The notes beneath the pieces were generated by a model that was not told the DNA's origin, made no database searches, and saw nothing but the letters and a program-made list of their open reading frames with translations. From Victivallaceae bacterium (lineage in GTDB: Bacteria > Verrucomicrobiota > Lentisphaeria > Victivallales > Victivallaceae): DNA of 64,000 nt. The translations under genes and the position numbers were made by a program. The DNA is taken from the NCBI GenBank assembly GCA_024405675.1, contig JAKSOH010000002.1:1-64000 (forward strand), read 5' to 3'. The number at the start of each line of letters is the position of its first letter. Positions within the stretch are counted from its first letter, which is position 1. Positions 16,928-25,076 of this stretch are shown piece by piece.

Positions 16928-17653
16928 TTATCGCGACTCGCGCAGCAAGCGCAGTCTCTCCGACTCCGGATAGCGTTCGATCGCATAACGCAGCATCGTA
17001 CGCGGCATCTTGCCGCCGTGCGATTCCAGGAACCCGGTCAGCGCGTTGAGATTCCGCTTGCCGGCCTCGCGCAACATCCAGCCACAGGCCTTGTGCATGA
17101 GATCGTGTCCGTCGTCCATGAATTCCTTGACGAGGGAGAACGTCATATCAAGCTGCCCCTCCCTGATGAGCGCCAATGTGGAAACCACGGCAATGCGGTG
17201 TTCCCACATCGAATTACCATCAGCGAAGCGGCGAATGATCCCGGAATTGTAATCGAACTCGTACCTTCCGATTATATCCGGAGCGCTTGGATCGACTAGA
17301 TCCCAGTTGTCTATTTTTCCAATGGAACTAGCATCGGCATATAGGGAAACAATGCGATCCCGCTTGGCGCGATCGGACGTTCGATATTCGTCTATCATGA
17401 ACAATAACGCGCAGAACCTGGCCTCGTGCAACGGAGAAAAGAGCAACTTGCGAATCTCAGCGATGGCAAGCGGACCGCATTCCGAGACGATTTTCCGGCA
17501 ACCCCCGCTGGATGCGCCACAAAGCACGTCGCGTTCCCTGTCCGGACCGGTCAATCGCAGGTAGGGACGTTTCCATTCGGCCAAATTTGGATTCGAGATG
17601 GCCGATAACCGGTCCAATACGTATTTGTGATTGCGAAGTCCTCCGGCCATCAT
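16928..17653 (-). CDS. DNA alkylation repair enzyme (AlkD-like)
   Basis: A 241-residue helical-repeat protein. Features fitting the AlkD/AlkC-type DNA alkylation repair family are HEARFCALLFMIDEY, IDNWDLVDPSAPDIIG, the helix WEHRIAVVSTLALIREGQ and the terminal MPRTMLRYAIERYPESER. AlkD excises N3- and N7-alkylpurines from DNA by backbone contacts. The start is the first of two ATGs, overlapping the stop of the preceding gene (ATGA); the longer frame upstream is that gene read out of frame. It is the last gene of the long minus-strand cluster and converges on the ATP-grasp gene three bases away. Confidence 0.8.
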   Translation of the reverse strand: MMAGGLRNHKYVLDRLSAISNPNLAEWKRPYLRLTGPDRERDVLCGASSGGCRKIVSECGPLAIAEIRKLLFSPLHEARFCALLFMIDEYRTSDRAKRDRIVSLYADASSIGKIDNWDLVDPSAPDIIGRYEFDYNSGIIRRFADGNSMWEHRIAVVSTLALIREGQLDMTFSLVKEFMDDGHDLMHKACGWMLREAGKRNLNALTGFLESHGGKMPRTMLRYAIERYPESERLRLLRESR

Positions 17654-18345
17654 TCCATGCCCGCCACCGACCACCGGTTTCCCGGCCGGTATTTTGTACC
17701 GGGGACATATTTGAGCGGCACATTTTCGACATAAGGACGCCAGACCTTGAGATTGGAATAGGCCACGCAGGACTCGAAAATGCCAAAGCCGATAAATCCG
17801 GGCTCGGACGGATCCGGTGTCTGCGGATCGGTAAAAAAAGTGACGAGACGACCATCGATCACGATGAATTGGCGCGCGCCACAACCGCCGGAGACAATGT
17901 GGTAGCTACGTCCTGGTTCCACCGGACAGGACGGAGCGATTACCGACGGTCGGTAACCAGGAAGTCGTTCTATGCCCGCCAGGTCGCCGTACCAGCCGCC
18001 GAGACAGCCAAGGTATCCCTCACCCCATATCTCCGGATGCTTCCTCTGTTCCTCGCCAAAGTATAGCCTGGTGTTCCAGAACCACACCATGTCATGGTAG
18101 CTCGGTGCAAGAATCTCGGCGTCGAATTCAAGCACCACGTCGCCTTGAATCGGGGTCTTGTAGAATATCTCGCCATATGTATCCTCGTCTGCTGAACCGC
18201 CGACAAGGCGGTTGTCCTCGACGCGCCAGCCCGGGGTCCTCCAGACGTGCGGCCAGTCGGCGAGGTCGAACCCATTGAATTCCATGAGCAGTTCCGACTT
18301 GTCGAACCGAATTCTCCTATCGATGATGACAATGTCTTGTGGCAT
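17650..18345 (-). CDS. DUF1961-like lectin-fold protein
   Basis: A 231-residue beta-sandwich protein resembling DUF1961, a concanavalin/LamG-like family often found beside polysaccharide lyases. The matching pieces are WRVEDNRLVGG, GDVVLEFDAEI, HDMVWFWNTRLYFG, YLGCLGGWYGDLAGIERLPG and GRSYHIVSGG. The start ATG follows AAGGAA. No signal peptide is evident, so it may be cytoplasmic. It sits between the HPr-kinase-like gene (26-base gap) and alkD (four-base overlap). A sugar-binding or hydrolase role is only inferred from the fold. Confidence 0.65.
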   Translation of the reverse strand: MPQDIVIIDRRIRFDKSELLMEFNGFDLADWPHVWRTPGWRVEDNRLVGGSADEDTYGEIFYKTPIQGDVVLEFDAEILAPSYHDMVWFWNTRLYFGEEQRKHPEIWGEGYLGCLGGWYGDLAGIERLPGYRPSVIAPSCPVEPGRSYHIVSGGCGARQFIVIDGRLVTFFTDPQTPDPSEPGFIGFGIFESCVAYSNLKVWRPYVENVPLKYVPGTKYRPGNRWSVAGME

Positions 18346-18371
18346 AGTAAATTCCTTTTTGTTAGAACATA

Positions 18372-19244
18372 TCAACAGATGCGGTTGGATTCCATAAAAT
18401 CGCAAATCGTCTGACGGACGTCGAACGCCAGGTTGGCGTAGAATATATACGGGCGAAAGTCGCAACATATGCGCTGGCCGAAATTCACGAAATGATCGAA
18501 AAGACGATCACTCCAGCAGGAAGGCAAAAACGGGGAAAGCCACGACTGCTGCACGGAAAGCGCCTGCATCATCCTGATTCGAAACATGGTTCCGTCAGCT
18601 GGCTCGACATGTTCGCATTCCTCGTCGCGCAGTAGCAAAAACATCGCAAGCACCCGTCTCTTTCTGGGAAACGGATAGCATTCGGCAGCCGTTCCGGATT
18701 GCACGGCGCTCCAGGTTGGAAGAGGATGGGCGTACAACACCCCCGATTTCATCGTCAGAAGCAACATGTCGTCCGCGACTCCGCTTCCACCGGAAGACAC
18801 GTAGCGTCGCAAGGTGGTGCTCTTGCCTATGCCGCTCACGCCAAACATGATGATGCAGCCGTCCTTGTAGTCCAACATTACTCCGTGGATGAGATTGGAA
18901 TCGCCCGATCGTCCGTCGATGACGGCGCGCGTCTGCCCCAGAATCACAAGTCTCTGGCAGTCGATTCCGAAATCCACATCGCCCCATTTCCTGGCGCGAT
19001 AAACATAGAATCGATTCATGTCGGAATAGTAACTGACAAATTTGGGATTGCAACGGCAGAGCAAGCGTGACGACGCATATGGTTCGTTACGAGTCAGTAC
19101 GGCGTCTGCATGTCCTTCGATTGGTCCAGTCTTCAGTCCCAGCAAATCGGCGAGACGGCCGATTGTGGAATCGCCCTCGGCTTCTGCCGAACGCAAGCGA
19201 CACGAGTCGCCGTTTCCATAATCCAGAAGCAAATCGCTGGACAT
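18372..19244 (-). CDS. HPr-kinase-like P-loop protein of the peptide cluster
   Basis: A 290-residue protein. The centre carries a P-loop in MFGVSGIGKSTTLRRYVSS and, 15-20 residues later, GVADDMLLL, matching the Walker A and ADD pattern of HPr kinase/phosphorylase-like proteins. Relatives occur in ribosomal-peptide clusters; an HPr-kinase homologue phosphorylates a lasso peptide precursor (known for paeninodin). The N-terminal 120 residues are not recognisable. The gene begins one base after the stop of the radical SAM gene, so it is co-translated. Phosphorylation of a peptide or carrier is inferred; a purely regulatory ATPase is possible. Confidence 0.7.
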   Translation of the reverse strand: MSSDLLLDYGNGDSCRLRSAEAEGDSTIGRLADLLGLKTGPIEGHADAVLTRNEPYASSRLLCRCNPKFVSYYSDMNRFYVYRARKWGDVDFGIDCQRLVILGQTRAVIDGRSGDSNLIHGVMLDYKDGCIIMFGVSGIGKSTTLRRYVSSGGSGVADDMLLLTMKSGVLYAHPLPTWSAVQSGTAAECYPFPRKRRVLAMFLLLRDEECEHVEPADGTMFRIRMMQALSVQQSWLSPFLPSCWSDRLFDHFVNFGQRICCDFRPYIFYANLAFDVRQTICDFMESNRIC

Positions 19245-19245
19245 C

Positions 19246-20277
19246 TTACCTGATCACGCCGCGCTGGCGCAATCCCTTCTCTATCACCAGCCGGCAAAAC
19301 CGGCTGTGGTTCCAAAGCGGGCAGTAACGCATGCATAGTTCGCGGTAGCGGCAATCGCCGCATTCGTCTGGTTCAAGAGCCAGACGCTCGCACAAACTGC
19401 TGCGGAACCGCGCCAACCTGGCGGATTTCCAAATATCGGAAACCCTGTCGCACCCCATCCACCCCAGCAACGCATCATCGGTTTCATCGCAGCTGAAGAA
19501 ACCGCCATCCGGGCGGACGGCTAGCGTGGTCCACGGCGTGCGGCAATGTTCGGCGGCATGCAGCGGTCCTTCGCCCATGATTTCCAGAAGAAGCTGCTTC
19601 TGCAATGAAGTCCGATGCATCTTGCCCAGCTCCGACATCACGGGAGCCAGTTCGGCAATCGAATCAACCAGCTGCTCCGAAGTCATGATCATGTCATCCG
19701 GCAGATCGACGTCCGCGTCCCGCACGGAGACAATACGATACGTCGACGCCGGAGTCGCCTCCAGCATGCGGCAAATGGCGATGAAATCGCGGTAGTTGTT
19801 TCTGGTCATAACCGTGTTGACGTACGTCTTCACGCCAGCTTTGTGAAGTGACTCGATCGCATTCATCGTACGCCGAAACGCACCGGGACCGCGAACCGAA
19901 TCGTGATACTGCTCGAGTCCGTCGATTGACGTCTGGACATGGTTGCAACGTCCGGTGGCGGCAAGTCGCCGCGCTATTTCGTCATCGATCAACGTCGCAT
20001 TGGTAAGAATCGAAAATCTCATTCTTGACGCGACCGCGCGGTCTATCAAGTCGAAGAACCTCGGATGGGAGAACGGCTCCCCGCCGCTAAAGGTGATTTC
20101 GAAGACGCCCAACTCGGCCAGTTCATCCAGCAGTTTCAGGAAGTCTTCGATTGGTCGGGCGGCTGTCAACCCGCGCAGGTCCTTTTGATAACAGAACGGA
20201 CACTTGAGATTGCATCCCCAGGTGAAGTATATCTTGAATCTCAACGGCGCATTGATTGGAACCGGTCTACCTGACAT
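19246..20277 (-). CDS. Radical SAM/SPASM-type peptide-modifying enzyme
   Basis: A 343-residue radical SAM protein with the cluster motif CNLKCPFC near residue 22, SGGEPFSHPRFFDL for SAM binding, and NVNTVMTRNNY-type barrel strands (here YVNTVMTRNNYRDF). The C-terminal region is cysteine-rich in a SPASM/twitch pattern (CRTPWTTLAVRPDG, FSCDE, DECGDCRYRELCMRYCP, RFC), expected to hold auxiliary iron-sulfur clusters. Such enzymes, for example PqqE, install cross-links or oxidise side chains in ribosomal peptides and normally need a PqqD-type recognition protein, which is encoded two genes upstream. AGGAT lies just before the ATG, inside the end of the peptidase gene. Confidence 0.88.
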   Translation of the reverse strand: MSGRPVPINAPLRFKIYFTWGCNLKCPFCYQKDLRGLTAARPIEDFLKLLDELAELGVFEITFSGGEPFSHPRFFDLIDRAVASRMRFSILTNATLIDDEIARRLAATGRCNHVQTSIDGLEQYHDSVRGPGAFRRTMNAIESLHKAGVKTYVNTVMTRNNYRDFIAICRMLEATPASTYRIVSVRDADVDLPDDMIMTSEQLVDSIAELAPVMSELGKMHRTSLQKQLLLEIMGEGPLHAAEHCRTPWTTLAVRPDGGFFSCDETDDALLGWMGCDRVSDIWKSARLARFRSSLCERLALEPDECGDCRYRELCMRYCPLWNHSRFCRLVIEKGLRQRGVIR

Positions 20278-20278
20278 T

Positions 20279-20842
20279 TCAAATCCTGTATTTCAATCTA
20301 TCGAAGTCGTTTATGAAACGAACCTCTCCATTCGCTGAACCTATCGCCACCAACCGACCATCCACTACATATTGCATCATGCCTCCGACCGCCACCGGAG
20401 CGGGCAGTTTCCGTCGCCAGAACATCATGCCGATCAGCATATTCGCCGGAGCGGAGAAAAACAATCTGAACCGACGTCGAAACGAATGCCAGACGAACGA
20501 CATACGCCCCCTGTTTCCTCCGCGGACCAATCTTTTCCTGCCATTCGCATCCACCGCGGCGACCACCAGTCCAACCATCTCGTCAAGGGGTGTCGTCCAC
20601 AAATCAGGAGTGCGATTGTTGTCTCCCTGCGTCGAAACACCATCCGGAGAAACAGCGATGACACGATGCACTATATTGGAGCCGGCGCGACCGCGGCCGG
20701 CCATCGCCACCACGTCTCCGCGTCGCAAGCTGGATGCGGGAACGCCTTTCCATTCCAGCAAGTCGCCATCCCTGAACACGCGGCGCATGCTGTCGCCATG
20801 GTAGAACAATCTGCCTGAATCGGAATCGGCGAACGTTCCCAT
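20279..20842 (-). CDS. S26-type (signal-peptidase-like) peptidase with Ser/His signature
   Basis: About 187 residues. YHGDSMRRVFRDGDLL contains the probable nucleophile Ser near residue 18; RRGDVVAM, IVHRVIAV and STQGDNNRTPD follow in the order seen in signal peptidase I relatives. The general base position has His (VHR) rather than Lys, as in the ER/SipW branch. A hydrophobic stretch near residues 130-150 could anchor it to the membrane. The start is ATG 20842, sharing bases with the pqqD stop (TGATG); a GTG one codon earlier is possible. In a modification cluster it may remove a leader peptide or mature an exported substrate. Confidence 0.7.
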   Translation of the reverse strand: MGTFADSDSGRLFYHGDSMRRVFRDGDLLEWKGVPASSLRRGDVVAMAGRGRAGSNIVHRVIAVSPDGVSTQGDNNRTPDLWTTPLDEMVGLVVAAVDANGRKRLVRGGNRGRMSFVWHSFRRRFRLFFSAPANMLIGMMFWRRKLPAPVAVGGMMQYVVDGRLVAIGSANGEVRFINDFDRLKYRI

Positions 20843-21108
20843 CACTCGACGACGAAACTGTGTTTCTTCATGCTCTCAACGAAAGCATCCACATCTGTGG
20901 CAACGCTCGGAGGAACGTTGCCGCCACAAGCATTGCGCAAAGCCTCGACCAGAGCTTCCCTGGTCTCGGCTCCCTCCGTCATCTTCTCCCAAAGGAACGC
21001 TCCGGTACGGTTCAGCCCCATGACCTCCCCGTTGGTCGGATTGAACAACACCGCGGTGTCGTCGAAATCCTTCCTGAAGACAATCAGCTTGTTCTGTTTC
21101 ATGGCCAT
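20842..21108 (-). CDS. PqqD-like peptide recognition protein
   Basis: 88 residues, the usual size for a stand-alone PqqD/RRE (RiPP recognition element). It has the typical pattern: IVFRKDFDDTAVLFNPTNG, VMGLNRTGAFLWEKM, then two helices ending in FVVE. PqqD-type proteins bind the leader of a precursor peptide and present it to the radical SAM enzyme. It lies between the HlyD adaptor (eight-base gap) and the S26 peptidase (overlapping), which links the secretion genes and the modification genes into one transcript. Confidence 0.85.
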   Translation of the reverse strand: MAMKQNKLIVFRKDFDDTAVLFNPTNGEVMGLNRTGAFLWEKMTEGAETREALVEALRNACGGNVPPSVATDVDAFVESMKKHSFVVE

Positions 21109-21116
21109 TGCGAAAA

Positions 21117-22469
21117 CTACGGCTCCCTCGCCGCCTCGTCAATGGCCTTCAAGAACGGATACAAGGCATATTCAATCAGACGGCGACGTCCGGTCTTGAT
21201 TTCACCCTGGGCCTGCATTCCAGGTACCATATGGAACTTCGTCGGGTCGATGTTGAGCTTGCCGGAGACGGTTATCCTCGCGCGGTAGTAACTTGACTGC
21301 GGGCGACCGGACTCGTCGACCGCCATTTCGCTACGATCGGCGTTTATAGTGTCGGCCGAAATATTTCTCACGCGTCCGTCGAGCGTGCCGAACTTCTGGA
21401 ACGGATAGGCGTCAAGTTTAATCCTGACTTCATCTCCGACCTTGACCCTGCCGATGTCCTGCGGGAGCAGGCGGGCCTCGAACTCCAGGTTCTCGTCGAT
21501 GGGAATCAAGGTCAGCAACGCCTCCGCCTCGCGCACCGCCGACCCTGGTGAAAACGCGGCCAGTTCGTGCACGACGGCACGGCACGGCGAACGCAAATAG
21601 ACGTATTCGATCAGCTGTTCCGCCTTCTCAGACTCCTTGCTTGCCGTAGTCAGATTGCGCTCAACCGCGACCATTTCCTCGGAAAGGCTCTTGCGCCATT
21701 CCTGGATGAACGAATTTTTCTCGGCGATGACGCTTCCCTTGCGGTGGTTGAGCTCGAGCAGATTGTTCTTAAGCTGGTCCACTGTGGACTCCATCTCCAT
21801 ACGAGTTATACGCATTTCGATAAGTTCCTTGAGCGACGCCACCTTCTTTCCGTGAAGTTTGTCGTACATTTCCTCGAGTTTGCCGATCTCCGTCAATCGC
21901 TCGGACTGCTTCTGGTACGAATCGGAGGTGCTCTTGTACGAAGCGTCGATTTGCGACAAAGATTCGTCGAAGTAGCTCAAACGCTCCTTGTAGTATCCTT
22001 GGCGCTGCTTGTAGATCGCCAGCTGCCAGCGCTCGAACTGGGTGTCGCCGTCCGGATTGTATGGCTCGTAGTTGAACTCGCAGGACAGGCGATCGAACTG
22101 CGCGTTCAGCGCGGCGAGCTCATTCTTGAGCCGCTCGCTGTCGGCGCGGTTGGACGTCGGGTCGAACGTTATGAGCACCTGGTTGGCGTCCACGATGTCG
22201 CCGATCTTCACCTCAACGGTCTTGACGATGGTACGTTCCAGCGGTTTCATGACAATCGTCTGGGTGTTGGTGACAATCTTGCCACTGACGGGGACGATGA
22301 CGTCCACCTTGGAGCATGACGCCCAAATAATGGCGATAAGTATCGCCGCGACCGGAGCCCACATGCAAAGCCGTATGCCGAGCGGCAAACGCTCGTTCTT
22401 CAACTCTATCGCGTCCGGCTGAAACTCAATAATCTCGGCCGGAACGAGTTCCTTGTCCTTGTTTCCCAT
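21117..22469 (-). CDS. HlyD-family periplasmic adaptor of a type I secretion system
   Basis: A 450-residue membrane-fusion protein. It has a cytoplasmic N-terminus, one membrane helix (CMWAPVAAILIAIIWAS, residues about 34-51), VSGKIVTNTQTIVMKPLE and VKIGDIVDANQVLITFDPT as the first half of the lipoyl domain, a long coiled-coil hairpin (about residues 110-290), and LRSPCRAVVHELAAFSPGS as the second half, followed by a beta-barrel (FEARLLPQDIGRVKVGDEV). It links the inner-membrane ABC transporter to an outer-membrane TolC-type channel, which is not in the window. It begins three bases after the ABC transporter gene. Confidence 0.92.
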   Translation of the reverse strand: MGNKDKELVPAEIIEFQPDAIELKNERLPLGIRLCMWAPVAAILIAIIWASCSKVDVIVPVSGKIVTNTQTIVMKPLERTIVKTVEVKIGDIVDANQVLITFDPTSNRADSERLKNELAALNAQFDRLSCEFNYEPYNPDGDTQFERWQLAIYKQRQGYYKERLSYFDESLSQIDASYKSTSDSYQKQSERLTEIGKLEEMYDKLHGKKVASLKELIEMRITRMEMESTVDQLKNNLLELNHRKGSVIAEKNSFIQEWRKSLSEEMVAVERNLTTASKESEKAEQLIEYVYLRSPCRAVVHELAAFSPGSAVREAEALLTLIPIDENLEFEARLLPQDIGRVKVGDEVRIKLDAYPFQKFGTLDGRVRNISADTINADRSEMAVDESGRPQSSYYRARITVSGKLNIDPTKFHMVPGMQAQGEIKTGRRRLIEYALYPFLKAIDEAAREP

Positions 22470-22472
22470 GAT

Positions 22473-25034
22473 CTACTTGTCCCCTCTCATCTGCTGCGTC
22501 CAGAATTCGTTGTAGATACCCGGCCGCGACAACAGTTCCTTATGCGTTCCGCTGTCGCTTATTTCGCCGGCGTTGATGACTATGATGTGATCCGAATGGC
22601 TGACAATGCTGAGTCGGTGCGAAACGATTATCACCGTTCGGCCGCGGGCTATGGCCTTCAGGTTCTGCTGGATCACGCTCTCGCTCTCCGGGTCAAGCGC
22701 GCTTGTGGCCTCGTCGAAAATCAGAATCGGCGGGTTGGTCAGCAGCGCCCTGGCAATCGCCAGACGCTGACGCTGGCCGCCGGAAAGGTTGGAGGCGTTT
22801 TCCTCGAGAACGGTATCATATCCGCGCGGCATCTTCGCCACGAACTCGTCTGCTCCGGCCAGCTTTGATGCGTATATGATTTCCTCGAGGGTCGCGTTCT
22901 GCTTCGTCAGGCAGATATTCTGGCGAACCGTACCGCTGAAGAAATAGTTATCCTGCAGGACGACGCCAATGCTGCGCCGCAAATGCGCCTTGTCGATCTC
23001 GCGCATGTCAATGCCGTCGATCTTGATGATGCCCTGGGTGACCGGATAAAGTCCCTGGAGCAACTTGGTGATGGTGGTCTTTCCGGATCCGGACCGTCCG
23101 ACCAATCCGATTGTCTCTCCCTCCTTGATGCTGAGACTCAGACTCTTCAGCGCCATCGGCAGATCCGGACGATACTGGAAGCTGACGTTCTCGTAGTCGA
23201 TGCGACCGCGAAGTTGGTTGCGCACGCCGCCGCCGGCCGGTTCGACCGGATTGTTCATAACGACGCCGAGCATGCGTACGGAAAGCGCGATCTGCTGGTA
23301 CTCGTGGATAAGTCCGACCATCTTGACGAGCGGACCGGTCACGCGGTTGGCCAGCATCTGGAAGGCGATGAGTACACCGATACTTATGACATGGTCGAAG
23401 ACAAGATGCGCGCCGATCCAGATGACGAATATCGACATCATCATCTCGAGAATCTGGCTTATGCTGCGAGCGGTCATGGATATTTTGCCGACACGAAAAT
23501 ATGACTTGATGGCATAGGCTGTGGAGTTGTCCCACTCGCGACACTCGACCGGTTCCAGGGCCAGAGCCTTGACAGTCCGGACACCGTGTATGGCCTCGAC
23601 CAGCATGCTTTGCCGTTTTCCCTCCGCCCTGTACAGCTCGTCGAGACGACGCTGGAACGGCTTGATGAGCGACGCGATGACGCATGCCATGAGCGCCGAG
23701 AACCCGAGCACGACCAGCGTAAGGTGCACGCTATAGAAAAGAAGGAACGGAATGAACACGACGAGACTGAGCATGTCGAGTATGGTAAAGAAGAGGTTTC
23801 CGGAGAGAAATCCCCGGATTTTCTCCGTCTGTTGCATATGTTTCAAAAGCACGCCCGACGGAATACGCTCGAAGAAATCAATCGGCAGGCGCATCAGGTG
23901 CGTGAACGTCTTGGTCGCCGTCGATATATCGATCTTGTTGGTAGCGAAGAGCAGCAGGTAGCTGCGCACATACTCGAGTATTCCGTTGAAAAGTATGGCG
24001 ATTATCACCACCACGCCGAGAACGTTCAAGGTGTTGTAGGACTGGTTCACGAGCACCTTGTCCACCACTATCTGAAAGAATAGCGGCGTCACCAGCGACA
24101 ACAGCGTCAGCATGACAACCATCAAGGTGATCTGCGCGAACACTCCCTTGAGCTTGATGAACTCGGGAACGAACCAGAGCAAGGAGAACGGCTGTTCCTC
24201 GTCCGAGAGCTTGTAGGTTTTCTTGAGCAGTATGAACTCTCCGGTGTAGCTCTCGTTGAAGCGCGGCGCGTCGAGGAACATGAAATGCTCGCCGCCTGCG
24301 CTTTCCTTCTCCGGGTCGACCAACACGGCCTGAATCTCCCCGGTCTGCGTCCGGCGGAATCCGCAAAGGACGGCGTACTTGCCGTCGTTACGAATGGCAA
24401 TGCACGGAAACACCGTCTGGCTGCGCAGCAGCTTGTCCCAGATCATCCGGACCTTGCGGATCTTGAACTGGTAGTCGCCGGCGATCTTGAAAAGGAGATT
24501 CTCCTTGACCTCCTCGTCATCGATGGCGTATTCGTGCATGACCGCGCGGAGATCCATCGGGACGTTGTGATGCCTGGCTATGCTGGAAAGGCAGAACAGC
24601 CTGGTATGACGCGAGGCGTCGACCTGCGCCAAATTGCGGAATATGATCAATTTTCCGCCGAAGCGCTCCTTGACCTGGGCACTGGGAACCGAAACCGACT
24701 TCTGCGGCCCCTGGATGGAGGGATCGAAGATACCGGCGGCCGCCGCGTTCTTGAGCTGGACGGAGTTGAGTACGACCACCCACGAGCCGCCGGTGACCAT
24801 GTAGAGCACCGGGCCATTGTACGACCCGAGCGAATCCAAGCTGTCGCAAAGCTCCGGACGGAGCTCCTGCTGCGCGGACAGTTTCATAAGCGTTTCGGCC
24901 GGATTCGCCTCGAACTCCGCGCGAACCTCCGGGGTAATCAGAGCGGCGAAGTTCACGCTTCGCCGGAACTGCCCGAAAAGGGCCTGCAGACATGCAAGTC
25001 CGGTTGTGTTGACATTGTTTTGTTGTATATCCAT
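22473..25034 (-). CDS. Type I secretion ABC transporter with tandem degenerate C39-like domains
   Basis: About 853 residues. Residues 1-140 and about 145-285 each resemble a C39 peptidase fold, but the first has TTGLACL and the second lacks a DCG-type cysteine and has KYAVLCGF where the catalytic His would be, so both look inactive, like the C39-like domain of HlyB. The transmembrane part (LFFQIVVDKVLVNQSYNTL, LPIDFFERIPSGVLLKHM) is HlyB/RtxB-type. The ATPase has GLVGRSGSGKTT, LSGGQRQRLAIARALL, ILIFDEATSALD and VSHRL. Start: ATG 25034 with AAAGG six bases upstream; an ATG 39 bases earlier is possible. It exports a substrate that is not identified here. Confidence 0.9.
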   Translation of the reverse strand: MDIQQNNVNTTGLACLQALFGQFRRSVNFAALITPEVRAEFEANPAETLMKLSAQQELRPELCDSLDSLGSYNGPVLYMVTGGSWVVVLNSVQLKNAAAAGIFDPSIQGPQKSVSVPSAQVKERFGGKLIIFRNLAQVDASRHTRLFCLSSIARHHNVPMDLRAVMHEYAIDDEEVKENLLFKIAGDYQFKIRKVRMIWDKLLRSQTVFPCIAIRNDGKYAVLCGFRRTQTGEIQAVLVDPEKESAGGEHFMFLDAPRFNESYTGEFILLKKTYKLSDEEQPFSLLWFVPEFIKLKGVFAQITLMVVMLTLLSLVTPLFFQIVVDKVLVNQSYNTLNVLGVVVIIAILFNGILEYVRSYLLLFATNKIDISTATKTFTHLMRLPIDFFERIPSGVLLKHMQQTEKIRGFLSGNLFFTILDMLSLVVFIPFLLFYSVHLTLVVLGFSALMACVIASLIKPFQRRLDELYRAEGKRQSMLVEAIHGVRTVKALALEPVECREWDNSTAYAIKSYFRVGKISMTARSISQILEMMMSIFVIWIGAHLVFDHVISIGVLIAFQMLANRVTGPLVKMVGLIHEYQQIALSVRMLGVVMNNPVEPAGGGVRNQLRGRIDYENVSFQYRPDLPMALKSLSLSIKEGETIGLVGRSGSGKTTITKLLQGLYPVTQGIIKIDGIDMREIDKAHLRRSIGVVLQDNYFFSGTVRQNICLTKQNATLEEIIYASKLAGADEFVAKMPRGYDTVLEENASNLSGGQRQRLAIARALLTNPPILIFDEATSALDPESESVIQQNLKAIARGRTVIIVSHRLSIVSHSDHIIVINAGEISDSGTHKELLSRPGIYNEFWTQQMRGDK

Positions 25035-25076
25035 CTTGTACCTTTCAGGATCCGACGCCGTTTTATCCGACATCAG

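Noticed and set aside
25035-25073. Thirteen-codon extension of the ABC transporter (start at 25073) or a leader peptide
   Set aside because: The ATG at 25034 has the better ribosome site; the upstream ATG cannot be excluded but nothing else supports a leader or a precursor peptide there.
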